64,000 bases of DNA from Limisphaerales bacterium (GTDB lineage: Bacteria; Verrucomicrobiota; Verrucomicrobiia; Limisphaerales; SXTU01): NCBI GenBank assembly GCA_009773355.1, contig WRPG01000043.1, positions 22,194 through 86,193 on the forward strand, in the 5' to 3' direction. Under the pieces are notes generated by a model that worked only from the letters and a program-made list of their open reading frames with translations, did no database searches and was not told the origin of the DNA. The translations under genes and the position numbers were made by a program. Shown here one piece after another: positions 38,693 through 47,033 of this stretch; position 1 is the first letter of the stretch, and every line of letters starts with the position of its first letter.

Positions 38693-38764
38693 GGAGCGCA
38701 GGTGTCCAACCTGCGTGCTCCTCGACAGGCGCTCACCAACGCGCCGGTTGGACACCGGCGCTCC
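38693..38764. repeat. Paired palindromic (REP/BIME-like) element, GGAG...CTCC
   Basis: It starts GGAGCGCAGGTGTCCAACCT and ends GGTTGGACACCGGCGCTCC; each arm contains a palindrome around GTCCAAC or GTTGGAC. It begins three bases after the stop of the DUF1501 gene. Confidence 0.75.
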
Positions 38765-38776
38765 ACCAAAAGGCAG

Positions 38777-38806
38777 CCAGCCGGTGAAGTCTCCTTCACC
38801 GGCTGG
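38777..38806. terminator. Bidirectional terminator-like hairpin between convergent genes
   Basis: CCAGCCGGTGAAG and CTTCACCGGCTGG form a perfect 13-bp stem around TCTC, between the DUF1501 gene and the DUF5069 gene. Confidence 0.65.
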
Positions 38807-38830
38807 CGCGTGATTAAGTTGAGGGACGGC

Positions 38831-39271
38831 TTACTTCAGGACCGCCGTGTGGAACTCGAACCAGTCGTCGAGGTTGTTCAGGTCCACCGCGCCGGGGAGG
38901 ACGCTGCCGTCGTCGGGCAGGCCGCTGGCGCTGAGGATGCCCTTGCGGGTGCCGTCGTCGTGGCAGTAGCCGAGGATGGCGAGGTTGTGGCGGTGGATGT
39001 CGGCCTTCGTGAGCTTCTTGCCGTTCTTGCGCACCCACGCCTCGAAGGCGGGATAGGTCGGCTTGTTGGCCTTGATGAACTCGACCACGGCGGCGGCATC
39101 CAAGCCGAGCGCGTCGCAGGTCATCTGGTCGTAGCCCTTGCCGAGGCCGGGGTAGCCGGCGGCCAGCTTGCCGGCGGCTTCGAGGGAGACCTTCAGCCAA
39201 AGGCGGGGGAGGTGCAGCGCGCCGAGGGGGCCGGCGACGCCCGAACTGATCATGGGGACGTAAGTGCTCAT
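38831..39271 (-). CDS. DUF5069 family protein
   Basis: 146 residues. The sequence HLPRLWLKVSLEAAGKLAAGYP, then GYDQMTCDALGLDAAAVVEF and LDDWFEFHTAVLK, matches the DUF5069 family, which is common in PVC bacteria and some cyanobacteria and has no known role. It is a soluble helical protein without a signal. ATG 39271 gives the family start MSTYVPMISS; the frame extends upstream to 39406 without similarity. It stands alone between convergent and divergent genes. Confidence 0.82.
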   Translation of the reverse strand: MSTYVPMISSGVAGPLGALHLPRLWLKVSLEAAGKLAAGYPGLGKGYDQMTCDALGLDAAAVVEFIKANKPTYPAFEAWVRKNGKKLTKADIHRHNLAILGYCHDDGTRKGILSASGLPDDGSVLPGAVDLNNLDDWFEFHTAVLK

Positions 39272-39392
39272 TTGTGGTGTCTGTGTTTGAAACGGATTTC
39301 GTGGTGAGCTTAGGGAATCGCCTTCGCACGGGTCAAAGGGTTTTTCGTCACAATCTCGTTTCCTTTCCCGCCGGAGACGGAACACTTCCGCC

Positions 39393-40610
39393 GTGCGCGC
39401 GCGCATCGCCCTGCTTCAACTCTACCGCCTCGGCGTTTTGCTGGCGGTGGCCTGGCTCATCCGCGCGCACCACACCCGGCTGCGCGTGGAGGGCGACCGC
39501 CCGGTGCGCGTCGAGGAGGTCGCGGGCTGGTTCACCAACGCCGCCGGGCTGCGGCTCGACCTGGCCGCGCGCGGCGGCTTCCACGTCTTCGACCGGGATG
39601 GGGCGGAACTCGGCTACCTCATCCGCACGCTGCCGCAGGCGGACCGCATCATCGGCTACTGCGGCATCACGGACACGCTCGTCGCGCTCGACCGCGAGGG
39701 CCGCGTGCTGGGCTTCAAGATTCGTCACTCGGAGGACACCAAGACGCACGTCGGCGACGTGATGGCCGACCGGCATTTCAAGCAGACGTGGAACGGGATG
39801 ACGTGGGAGCAGGTGGCCGGGATGGACTTGAAAAAGGCCGGCGTGGAAGGCGTCTCCGGTGCGACGATGACCAGCCTGGCCGTGGCGGAAGGCATCGTGC
39901 ATCGCTTCCGCGTGGCGCAGGGGGAGATGCGTCCGCCGACGATGCGGGTGGGCGTGCGGGACTTCGGATTGATGACGGTGCTGGCGCTGGGCGCATGGCT
40001 CACGTTCACCAAGCGCGAGGGGCGTGAGCGCTGGCGGCGGTGGTTCCAATGGCTTGTGATCGGCTACGTCGGCTTGCTCAACGGCGACCTGCTCGCGCAG
40101 TCGCTGCTCGCGGGCTGGGCGAAGTCCGGCATGGCGTGGCGCATGGCTCCGGGCCTCGTGCTGTTTGCCGCCGCCGCGTTCGCTGTGCCGTGGGTCGCGC
40201 GGCGGCCGCTCTACTGCCAGCAATTGTGCCCGCATGGAGCGGCTCAGGAGATCGTCACGCGGCTCGCGCCCGCCCGCTGGCGCGTGAACGTGCCGGCCGC
40301 GCTGGACCGTGCGCTGCTGGACTTCGACCTCGCCGGGTTGGAGGCGTTCGACGCCTACCTCATTCGCTCGGCGGGCGGCGCGACGATTGCCGTCGCCATC
40401 GCCGGGCTGCTCGCTGCGCTGTGCGTGCCGAAGGCTTACTGCAAATACGGCTGTCCGACGGGTGCGCTGCTGGAGTTCGTCCGGGCGCGCGGGGCGGGCG
40501 ACAAGTTCGGGCGGCGCGATCTCGCGGCGGGTGTGATGCTCCTCGTGGCGTTCGTGATGCACTGGCAGCACGCGGCCATCCACGCGCTCATTTTCGGGCC
40601 GGCGGCGTGA
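39393..40610 (+). CDS. FMN-binding, NosR/NapH-like 4Fe-4S membrane protein
   Basis: 405 residues. The N-terminal membrane helix is followed by a periplasmic FMN-binding domain with GVEGVSGATMTSLAV, whose SGAT threonine is the usual covalent FMN site. Four to five membrane helices follow, with YCQQLCPHGAAQE and YCKYGCPTGALLE, the paired CxxxCP motifs of the NapH/NosR/CcoG membrane part. The terminal 2[4Fe-4S] ferredoxin domain is missing. It probably moves electrons from the quinol pool to an exported acceptor. No reductase lies beside it. GTG 39393 is the only suitable start. Confidence 0.85.
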   Translation: MRARIALLQLYRLGVLLAVAWLIRAHHTRLRVEGDRPVRVEEVAGWFTNAAGLRLDLAARGGFHVFDRDGAELGYLIRTLPQADRIIGYCGITDTLVALDREGRVLGFKIRHSEDTKTHVGDVMADRHFKQTWNGMTWEQVAGMDLKKAGVEGVSGATMTSLAVAEGIVHRFRVAQGEMRPPTMRVGVRDFGLMTVLALGAWLTFTKREGRERWRRWFQWLVIGYVGLLNGDLLAQSLLAGWAKSGMAWRMAPGLVLFAAAAFAVPWVARRPLYCQQLCPHGAAQEIVTRLAPARWRVNVPAALDRALLDFDLAGLEAFDAYLIRSAGGATIAVAIAGLLAALCVPKAYCKYGCPTGALLEFVRARGAGDKFGRRDLAAGVMLLVAFVMHWQHAAIHALIFGPAA

Positions 40611-40630
40611 AGCGGGTGTGACCGCCTCCA

Positions 40631-40700
40631 GTAGCAGCCGACGTGAGGAGGCTCCATCTGACTCGCAGAGTGGCTGGAGCCTCCTCACGTCGGCTGCTAC
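40631..40700. repeat. Palindromic GTAG...CTAC element, perfect 26-bp arms
   Basis: Arms 40631-40656 and 40675-40700 are perfect inverted repeats (GTAGCAGCCGACGTGAGG...). The loop is 18 bases. It lies between the convergent FMN/NosR-like gene and the sugar kinase gene and can act as a terminator for both. A second copy is inside the DUF1553 gene (35033-35124), and a degenerate half copy is at 57301-57326. Confidence 0.92.
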
Positions 40701-40709
40701 GCGGAGTGC

Positions 40710-41810
40710 TTACCGCTGCACCCGTGCGTTGCCACCGCCCACGAGCGCCTCGACTTCCTTCAACGTCGCCATGCTCGTGTCGCCCGGCGTGGTCATGGCC
40801 AGCGCTCCGTGCGCGGCACCATAGTCCACTGCCTTCTGCGCGTCGTTGAACTGGAGGAAGCCGTAGATCAGCCCGCTGGCGAAGCTGTCGCCGCCGCCCA
40901 CGCGGTCGAGAATCCACAAATCCTTCCGCATCTCTGCCTCGAAGAACTGTCCGCCCGCCCAGCAGATCGCGCCCCAGTCGTTCACGCTCGCGGACTTCAC
41001 CGTGCGCAGCGTGGTGGCCACCACCTTGAAGTTCGGGAAAGCCGCGACCGCCTGCGCGATCATCTGCTGGAACGCCTCCGTCTCCAGATTGGCAAGGTTA
41101 TGGTCCACGCCCTTCACCTCGAAGCCCAGGCACGCGGTGAAATCCTCCTCATTGCCGAGCATCACATCAATGAACGGCGCGAGCGCGCGGTTCACCGCCT
41201 GCGCCTTCTGCTGCCCGCCGATGGATTTCCACAGCGAGGGCCGGTAGTTCAGGTCGTAGCTGACGATGGTGCCGTGCCGCTTCGCCGCCTGCACGGCTTC
41301 CAGCACCACCGCCGCTGTCGTCTCGGACAGCGCGGCGTAGATGCCGCCGGTGTGCAGCCAGCGCACGCCCAGTTTGCCGAAAATGTGCTCCCAATCCACC
41401 TGCCCCGGCCGCATCTGGCTCGCGGCGGAGTTCGCGCGGTCCGAGATGCCCACCGCCCCGCGCACGCCGTGGCCGCGCTCGGTGAAGTTCAGACCCACGC
41501 GCACATTGCGCCCGATGCCGTCGAACGGCACCCACTGGATGAACCGCGTGTCCACGCCGCCTTGCAGGATGAAATCCTCGACCAGCCGGCCCACGTCGTT
41601 CTCCGGGAAGGCCGTGACCACCGCCGTGCGCTGGCCGAAGCACCGGCGCAACCCGCGCGCCACGTTGTATTCCCCGCCGCCCTCCCAGACCTGAAACCCG
41701 CGCGCCGTCCGCACCCGCCCCTCGCCCGGATCAAGCCGCAGCATGATCTCCCCGAGGGAAACCTGGTCAAAGGCGCACTGGTCGGCGGGGCGGAGTTGAA
41801 GCATCGGCAT
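40710..41810 (-). CDS. PfkB family sugar kinase, 2-keto-3-deoxygluconate kinase-like
   Basis: 366 residues with a ribokinase fold. The N-terminus has FDQVSLGEIMLRLDPGEGR and the di-glycine WEGGGEYNVARGLRRCFG switch, shown in parts. The catalytic signature is LDRVGGGDSFASGLIYG with the base Asp. GLNFTERGHGV and YDLNYRPSLW fit 2-keto-3-deoxygluconate kinases of the KdgK type, which phosphorylate KDG in uronate degradation; fructokinase is the alternative. ATG 41810 is chosen; a second Met at 41804 is also possible. No aldolase lies next to it. Confidence 0.85.
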   Translation of the reverse strand: MPMLQLRPADQCAFDQVSLGEIMLRLDPGEGRVRTARGFQVWEGGGEYNVARGLRRCFGQRTAVVTAFPENDVGRLVEDFILQGGVDTRFIQWVPFDGIGRNVRVGLNFTERGHGVRGAVGISDRANSAASQMRPGQVDWEHIFGKLGVRWLHTGGIYAALSETTAAVVLEAVQAAKRHGTIVSYDLNYRPSLWKSIGGQQKAQAVNRALAPFIDVMLGNEEDFTACLGFEVKGVDHNLANLETEAFQQMIAQAVAAFPNFKVVATTLRTVKSASVNDWGAICWAGGQFFEAEMRKDLWILDRVGGGDSFASGLIYGFLQFNDAQKAVDYGAAHGALAMTTPGDTSMATLKEVEALVGGGNARVQR

Positions 41811-41939
41811 GGCGAAATCGGGTTGCTGCTCGGCCGGGAGAGTTGGGGAGAAGGCCGGGCGGAGACAACTGGAAATTGACAAGGCCGCGCACAGCGACGG
41901 CCCTACCGGGATTCACGAGGCTGGCCCCGCCGGCAAAGA

Positions 41940-44900
41940 TTACTTCTTCACCGCCGCCGTCTTCTGCGGCTCGGGGGCGGGGGCCTTGGGCGGCTCGAAG
42001 GTGGCGATGCTGCTGCCGTTCGCGCCGTTCCAGACGCGCAGGATGCCGTCCTGGCCGCCGGCGATGACGATCTTGCCGTCGGGCGTGGCGGCGGCGGAAT
42101 ACATGAAGTCGCTCGCGCCGGCGAAGGTGCGGGCGTCGCCGCCGCCTTCGTTGATGAGGCGGACCTTGCCGTCGCCGCCGGTGGCGAGGAACTGGTCGCC
42201 CACGCCGACGTGGTTGATGGAGGTGGCTTCCTTGCTGAAGCCCTGGATGGTCCGCACCACCTCGCCGGTGACGAGGCTCCAGACTTTCACCGCGTTGTCC
42301 GCGCCCGCGCTGGCGATGATGCGGCCGTCGCGCTTGAGGGTGACGCCGAGCACCTGATGCGTGTGGCCCTCGAAGGCTTTCACGAGCTTGGTGTCCGCCA
42401 CGGTCCACGCCTTCACGAAGCGGTCCGCGCCGCCGGTGGCGAGGAGCTTGCCGTCGCCGGAGAAGTCCACGCTCTGCACGGTGTCGCTGTGCGCGCCCTT
42501 GAACTCCTTCACCAGCGCGCCGGTGGCGGCGTCCCAGAGCTTCAACTCGCCGCTGCGGGAAGGCTCGCCGCTGCCGGAGGCGAGGGTCTTGCCGTCGGGG
42601 CTGAAGGCGAGCGTGTTCACGCGGCCTGTGAGCGGCGAGGTGCCGGTGGACGAACCGATGGTGCGCACGAGTTTCCACTCGGGCTGGCTGTCCCAGACGA
42701 TGAGCTTGCCGTCGCTGCCAGCGGAAACGACCGCGCCCGCGACGAGCGCCACGGCCTTCACCGCGCCGGTGTGGCCCTGGTAATTTTCCAGGCCGCTGCC
42801 GTCGGCCGCGCTCCAGGTGCGGACGACGCCGTCCTCGCCCGCCGTGACGACGGCCTTGCCGTCTGCGGAGAAGGCGAGCGAGCGAATCATCTTCTCATCG
42901 GCGGTCTGGGTTTTCTTCGCATCGGCGGCGGTGGCGTCGGCCTTTTTCTGCGCGGCCTCGGCTTCGGCGAGGGCGGCCTTGGCTTTCACCACGTCGTCGG
43001 CTTCGCGCTTGGCATCAACGGCGGCGCGCTTGGCGGCGTCCACGGCGTCGGTGTATTTGCGGACCTCGGTGGTGGCCTCGGTGAACTTCTTGTTTTCGGC
43101 GGTGAACTTGTCGGTGGCTTCCTTGAGCTTGGCGTTGGCGTCGGTGAGCGCCTTGTCGGCGGCGGTTTTGGCGTCAGCAGCGGTTTTGGCCTTCGCGGCG
43201 GCGGCGGTGGAAGCCTTCTCCGCGGCGGGCTTGCCGGCGGCGTCGGCCTTGGCGAGCACCTCGGCGGCGGTCTTCGCGGCAGCGTCGGCCTCGGTCGCGG
43301 CCTTGTCGGCGGCTTCCTTGTCGGTCATGGCCTTCTTCTGCGGGGCCTCGGCTTCCATCTTGGCCTTCTCGGCGGCGTTCTTGGCGGTGGTGGCGTCGGC
43401 GAGCTTCTTCACGTTCTCGGCGTGCGGCTTCTCCAGCTTCACCCGCTCCTCCTCGGCCTTCTTCGCGGCGTCCTCGGCTTTCTTCAAATCGTCCTCGGCC
43501 TTCTTCTGCGCGGCCTTCTGGTAAGTCACCTCGTTGTTCGCAAACGTCAGGTCGCGGCCCACGGCGGCGACGCGGTCGGCGACGTAGCGGTCACCGCGAA
43601 GCTCGCCAAGCGCCTTGCCATCGGCGGCGTTCCAGAGTTTCGCAACGGTGTTCGTGACGCCGAGGCTGGCGATGGTCTTGCCGTCGGCGCTGACCGCGAG
43701 TGCGGCGACCGGGCTGCCGTGGGCCAGCGTGCGAACCGCGCTGCCGTTGTCGGCGTTGAGCACGCGCACGACACCGTCGGTGCCACTGGCCAAGAGTTGC
43801 GCGGGCGGCAACGCGGCGAGCTGGGTGATGGGGCCGGTGCCGGCGATGACCGCGCCCGGCTCGACCTTGCCGCCGGCGGCTTCGGGGAGCTTCCACGTCA
43901 GGATGTTCTTGTCGCCATGCGCGGTGGCGATGCGCTTGCCATCGGGGAGAATGGCGACGGCAGCGACGTCATTGGTCGCGGTGACTTCGGCGAAGAGAGA
44001 ACCGTCGGCGAGGTTCCAGACGCGCGCGGTCTTGTCTGCGCCGGAGACGAGGCGCGCAGAGTTGGTGGAGAAGCCGAGCGACTTCACCGGGCTGGTGTGG
44101 CCGGAGAGCGTCTTGCCGGGCGTGAGAGCCGGGAGGCTCCAGAGCTTGATGTCGTTGCCGGAGACGGAGGCGAGCCACTTGCCGTCGGGGCTGGTGGCGA
44201 GCAGGTCCGCCGCGCCGGGCAGCGTCTGCTTCTGCACGTTGGTCGGGCGCTGCCAGAGCTTCACCTCGCGGTAGCTGCCGGAGGCGAGCGTGTTGCCATC
44301 GGGGCTGAATGCGAGCGCGTAGGTCATGTCGCGATGCGCAACGCCGGGGCGGGCGTAGGTCTTGTCCGCGAGCAGCGCGGAGTCCGTGAGGCGACCGATG
44401 GCCGTGGCGGTCGGAATGTGGAAGAGATGGATCTGGTTCGCGCGGCCGGCGGCGGCGAACTGGCCGTCCTCGGTGAGCGCAACCGCGTAAATGGGATTCA
44501 AGCCCGGCGGCAGCGGCTGCCAGACGATGGGCCCCATGCCCTTCACCTCGCCGGTCGCGCCCTGGTCAATCCACAGCTTGAGCAACGCAAGCTCACCGGG
44601 GTTGAGGTTCCTCGCGCCGGCCTTGTTGCCGGCGGGCGGCATCGGCGGCTTGCTGATGTGCGCGGCGACGCGGAAGAGCGAGCTGCTTTCGGCCTTCTTG
44701 GGCTGGACCATTTTGCCGGTGTCGCCGCCCTTGGCGATGGTCTGGGGCGTCTCGAGATTCACGCCGTCCTCGCCCTTCTGCGAGTTGTGGCAGGAGAGGC
44801 AGTTGCGGCGGAGGATGGGGAGGATTTCCTTCTCGAAGTCCACCTTGGAGGAGCGGCGCAGCTTGGCGACGGGCAGCGGCCCCTTCTTGGAGTCCTCCTT

Positions 44901-44990
44901 CGGTGCCTCGGCGGCGGGGGAGAGGAAAGGAGCGGCGAGAAGGCCTGCGATCAGGAGCGACAAAACGCGGGGCGATTGAAAATGTTGCAT
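41940..44990 (-). CDS. PSCyt1 heme-motif protein with two WD40 propellers and a long coiled coil
   Basis: 1016 residues. The signal peptide ends near residue 27, and CLSCH (64-68) is a c-type heme site followed by the usual MPPAGNKAG turn of PSCyt1. WD40 repeats fill about 165-500 (ALAFSPDGNTLASGSYREVKLW-type units, given in part). Residues about 505-700 are an Ala/Lys/Glu-rich segment (KKAEDDLKKAEDAAKKAEEE) likely to form a long coiled coil, and more WD40 repeats run from 705 to about 1000. It is exported and probably a scaffold with a redox site. Its partners are unknown. ATG 44990 starts the signal; the frame opens at 45068. Confidence 0.88.
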   Translation of the reverse strand: MQHFQSPRVLSLLIAGLLAAPFLSPAAEAPKEDSKKGPLPVAKLRRSSKVDFEKEILPILRRNCLSCHNSQKGEDGVNLETPQTIAKGGDTGKMVQPKKAESSSLFRVAAHISKPPMPPAGNKAGARNLNPGELALLKLWIDQGATGEVKGMGPIVWQPLPPGLNPIYAVALTEDGQFAAAGRANQIHLFHIPTATAIGRLTDSALLADKTYARPGVAHRDMTYALAFSPDGNTLASGSYREVKLWQRPTNVQKQTLPGAADLLATSPDGKWLASVSGNDIKLWSLPALTPGKTLSGHTSPVKSLGFSTNSARLVSGADKTARVWNLADGSLFAEVTATNDVAAVAILPDGKRIATAHGDKNILTWKLPEAAGGKVEPGAVIAGTGPITQLAALPPAQLLASGTDGVVRVLNADNGSAVRTLAHGSPVAALAVSADGKTIASLGVTNTVAKLWNAADGKALGELRGDRYVADRVAAVGRDLTFANNEVTYQKAAQKKAEDDLKKAEDAAKKAEEERVKLEKPHAENVKKLADATTAKNAAEKAKMEAEAPQKKAMTDKEAADKAATEADAAAKTAAEVLAKADAAGKPAAEKASTAAAAKAKTAADAKTAADKALTDANAKLKEATDKFTAENKKFTEATTEVRKYTDAVDAAKRAAVDAKREADDVVKAKAALAEAEAAQKKADATAADAKKTQTADEKMIRSLAFSADGKAVVTAGEDGVVRTWSAADGSGLENYQGHTGAVKAVALVAGAVVSAGSDGKLIVWDSQPEWKLVRTIGSSTGTSPLTGRVNTLAFSPDGKTLASGSGEPSRSGELKLWDAATGALVKEFKGAHSDTVQSVDFSGDGKLLATGGADRFVKAWTVADTKLVKAFEGHTHQVLGVTLKRDGRIIASAGADNAVKVWSLVTGEVVRTIQGFSKEATSINHVGVGDQFLATGGDGKVRLINEGGGDARTFAGASDFMYSAAATPDGKIVIAGGQDGILRVWNGANGSSIATFEPPKAPAPEPQKTAAVKK

Positions 44991-45121
44991 AGCAAATCTG
45001 GTTGCAGAGGGCAGACGCGACGTGCGCGGGGAGTGTTCAGGCAGATTGGCTTCCGCCGCGGTTATCAACGCGCTTAAGCCGGTGAATTCACCGTGTTCAT
45101 CGCGGCTGGCTTTGAAATCCG

Positions 45122-45150
45122 TTGACCCGTGTTTGACCGCTACCTAGATT
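45122..45150 (+). promoter_or_regulatory. Candidate sigma-70-type promoter of gltA
   Basis: TTGACC (45122-45127) and TAGATT (45145-45150) are separated by 17 bases, the optimal spacing, 43 bp upstream of the gltA start. A run of six Ts follows at 45161-45166. It lies in the divergent gap between gltA and the heme-WD40 gene. Confidence 0.5.
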
Positions 45151-45192
45151 CGTTCAGCGATTTTTTAACGAAACCCACCGAAACCCCGAAGC

Positions 45193-46329
45193 ATGAGCAC
45201 CCCCACGGCAGCAGCAGCGAGCAAAGGCCTCGAAGGCGTCGTCGCCGCCCAGACGCGCCTGAGCGATGTCAAAGGCGACATCGGCCAGTTGGTTTACTGC
45301 GGTTACGACATCAACGAGCTGGCCGGCAAGGTCACTTACGAGGAAGTCGTTCACCTGCTCCATCACAACCATCTGCCGAACAAGACGGAGCTGGCCGAGC
45401 TGAAGGCCACGCTGGCGCAGTTCCGCGACATTCCGCAGGGAGTGATCGACATCATCTGCAAGCTGCCCAAGGAGACGCCGCCCATGAACGCGCTGCGCAC
45501 GGCGGTGTCCGCGCTGGGCTGCTTCGACACGACGAGCGAGGACGACTCGCAGCATTCGCAGCGGCGCAAGGCGCTCCGGCTCGTCGCGCAGGTGCCGGTC
45601 GTGACGGCGTATTTCCATCGCAACCGCCAGGGTCTGCCGCTCATTGCGCCCGACGCGAAGCTCGGCGAGGCCGCGAACTTCCTCTGGATGATCAACGGCA
45701 AGCCGCCGACCAAGGACATGGAAGCCACTATGGACGTGTGCTACGTGCTGCACGCCGACCACGGCATGAACGCCTCCACCTTCAGCGCGCGCGTCACCAT
45801 CGCCACGCTGTCGGACATGTATTCGGCAATCACCACGGCCATCGGCACGCTTAAAGGCCCGCTGCACGGCGGCGCGAACGAAGGCGTCATCAAGATGCTC
45901 CACGAGATCGGTTCGCTGGAGAAGGTGGACGGCTGGGTCGCCGACGCGCTCGCGCAGAAGAAGAAAATCATGGGCATCGGCCACCGCGTTTACAAAGTGC
46001 TCGACCCGCGCGCGCCGCACCTCAAGCGGATGGCACAGATCCTCAGCAGTCAGCTCGGCGAGCCGAAGTGGATCCAGATGTCCGAGCGCATCGCCGAGCT
46101 GATGCTCGCGAAGAAGAACCTCCACGCGAACGTGGATTTCTACAGCGCCACCGTCTATTACTCGCTCGGCATCCCGACCGACCTGTTCACGCCCATCTTC
46201 GCCATCTCGCGCACGAGCGGCTGGACCGCTCATGTGCTCGAACAGCTCGCCGACAACCGCCTCATCCGCCCGCAGTCACAATACACCGGGCAGGTGGGGT
46301 TGAAGGTTGTGCCGGTGGAGCAGCGGTAA
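45193..46329 (+). CDS. gltA: Citrate synthase
   Basis: 378 residues, the short form as in Bacillus and many archaea. LHADHGMNASTFSAR, GPLHGGANEGVIKML (first catalytic His), MGIGHRVYK (second His) and ANVDFYSATVYYSLGIP (catalytic Asp) are all present. It condenses oxaloacetate and acetyl-CoA in the TCA cycle. The RTSGWTAHVLEQ end is also canonical. It begins a plus-strand run gltA, TIR-like gene, sucC, sucD. 2-methylcitrate synthase activity is possible by similarity but the neighbours favour citrate synthase. Confidence 0.95.
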   Translation: MSTPTAAAASKGLEGVVAAQTRLSDVKGDIGQLVYCGYDINELAGKVTYEEVVHLLHHNHLPNKTELAELKATLAQFRDIPQGVIDIICKLPKETPPMNALRTAVSALGCFDTTSEDDSQHSQRRKALRLVAQVPVVTAYFHRNRQGLPLIAPDAKLGEAANFLWMINGKPPTKDMEATMDVCYVLHADHGMNASTFSARVTIATLSDMYSAITTAIGTLKGPLHGGANEGVIKMLHEIGSLEKVDGWVADALAQKKKIMGIGHRVYKVLDPRAPHLKRMAQILSSQLGEPKWIQMSERIAELMLAKKNLHANVDFYSATVYYSLGIPTDLFTPIFAISRTSGWTAHVLEQLADNRLIRPQSQYTGQVGLKVVPVEQR

Positions 46330-46336
46330 GCGAGAA

Positions 46337-47029
46337 ATGAATCAACCAGCAGACTCGGTTGGCAAGGATTCGGCTCAACCAGCCAGCCGTTCCATTTTTG
46401 TCGCCTACGCTTACAATCTTTACGACAAGCGTGATTACCGGAAGGTTTTTGCCGATTTGGAGAAAGCCTACGATGTGCGGTTTATCTTCGCCGACGAGAA
46501 GATAACGAACATGCACATCCTTCAGAAAATCATCAGTTACATCAAGGCGTCCGATTTCTCCCTGTTCGACATCTCAGGCTGGAATCCAAATGTGACTCTG
46601 GAGCTCGGGATTGCACTGGCCCACTCCGACAACTGGTATATTTGCTTCAACCCCGAAAAAACTCCGATTGCGGAAGTGCCCAGCGATATCAAGGGCATTG
46701 ACCGAATCCAATACTCCAGCTTTTCCGACCTGTCCGACAAGTTGACCACTTTGCTGGAACAGCGCTATCCCAAGCAGAAGAGGCAACCGCTTGACGAATA
46801 TGTTCTGACGCTTGAACAGGATGTCGTTGCACTTCTCGGGAAAAAGCCCGGGTTGAAAATGAACGAGATCGCACAGATTTTGAGACTTTCGGTCAAAATG
46901 GCTCAGGTCGTTGTGTTGCCGATGGTCGGTGCCAAACTACGCGTCGAAGGACAAACCAGAGGCTCTCGATATTTTCTCAGAGAACAAGTTTTGGAATCGA
47001 AGGTCCTGCTCCCCTCCCCCCCGAATTAG
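46337..47029 (+). CDS. TIR-like/nucleoside deoxyribosyltransferase-like domain protein with C-terminal winged-helix-like region
   Basis: 230 residues. Residues about 17-135 contain [58 protein letters not shown] and [10 protein letters not shown]. This pattern (D-x-S-G...PNV-x-x-E-L-G-x-A) is that of TIR-like and nucleoside 2-deoxyribosyltransferase-fold domains, in which the Glu of the ELG motif is the catalytic residue for cleaving NAD or nucleosides. The C-terminal 75 residues look like a winged helix ([21 protein letters not shown]). Base composition is lower in GC than in gltA and sucC. It sits between TCA genes without a visible partner; it may be an abortive-infection effector. Confidence 0.72.
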   Translation: MNQPADSVGKDSAQPASRSIFVAYAYNLYDKRDYRKVFADLEKAYDVRFIFADEKITNMHILQKIISYIKASDFSLFDISGWNPNVTLELGIALAHSDNWYICFNPEKTPIAEVPSDIKGIDRIQYSSFSDLSDKLTTLLEQRYPKQKRQPLDEYVLTLEQDVVALLGKKPGLKMNEIAQILRLSVKMAQVVVLPMVGAKLRVEGQTRGSRYFLREQVLESKVLLPSPPN

Positions 47030-47033
47030 CCAA

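Noticed and set aside
42210..45077. 955-residue Gly/Leu-rich open frame on the plus strand
   Set aside because: Antisense of the heme-WD40-coiled-coil gene; the Gly/Leu runs are the complement of its Ala/Lys coiled coil.
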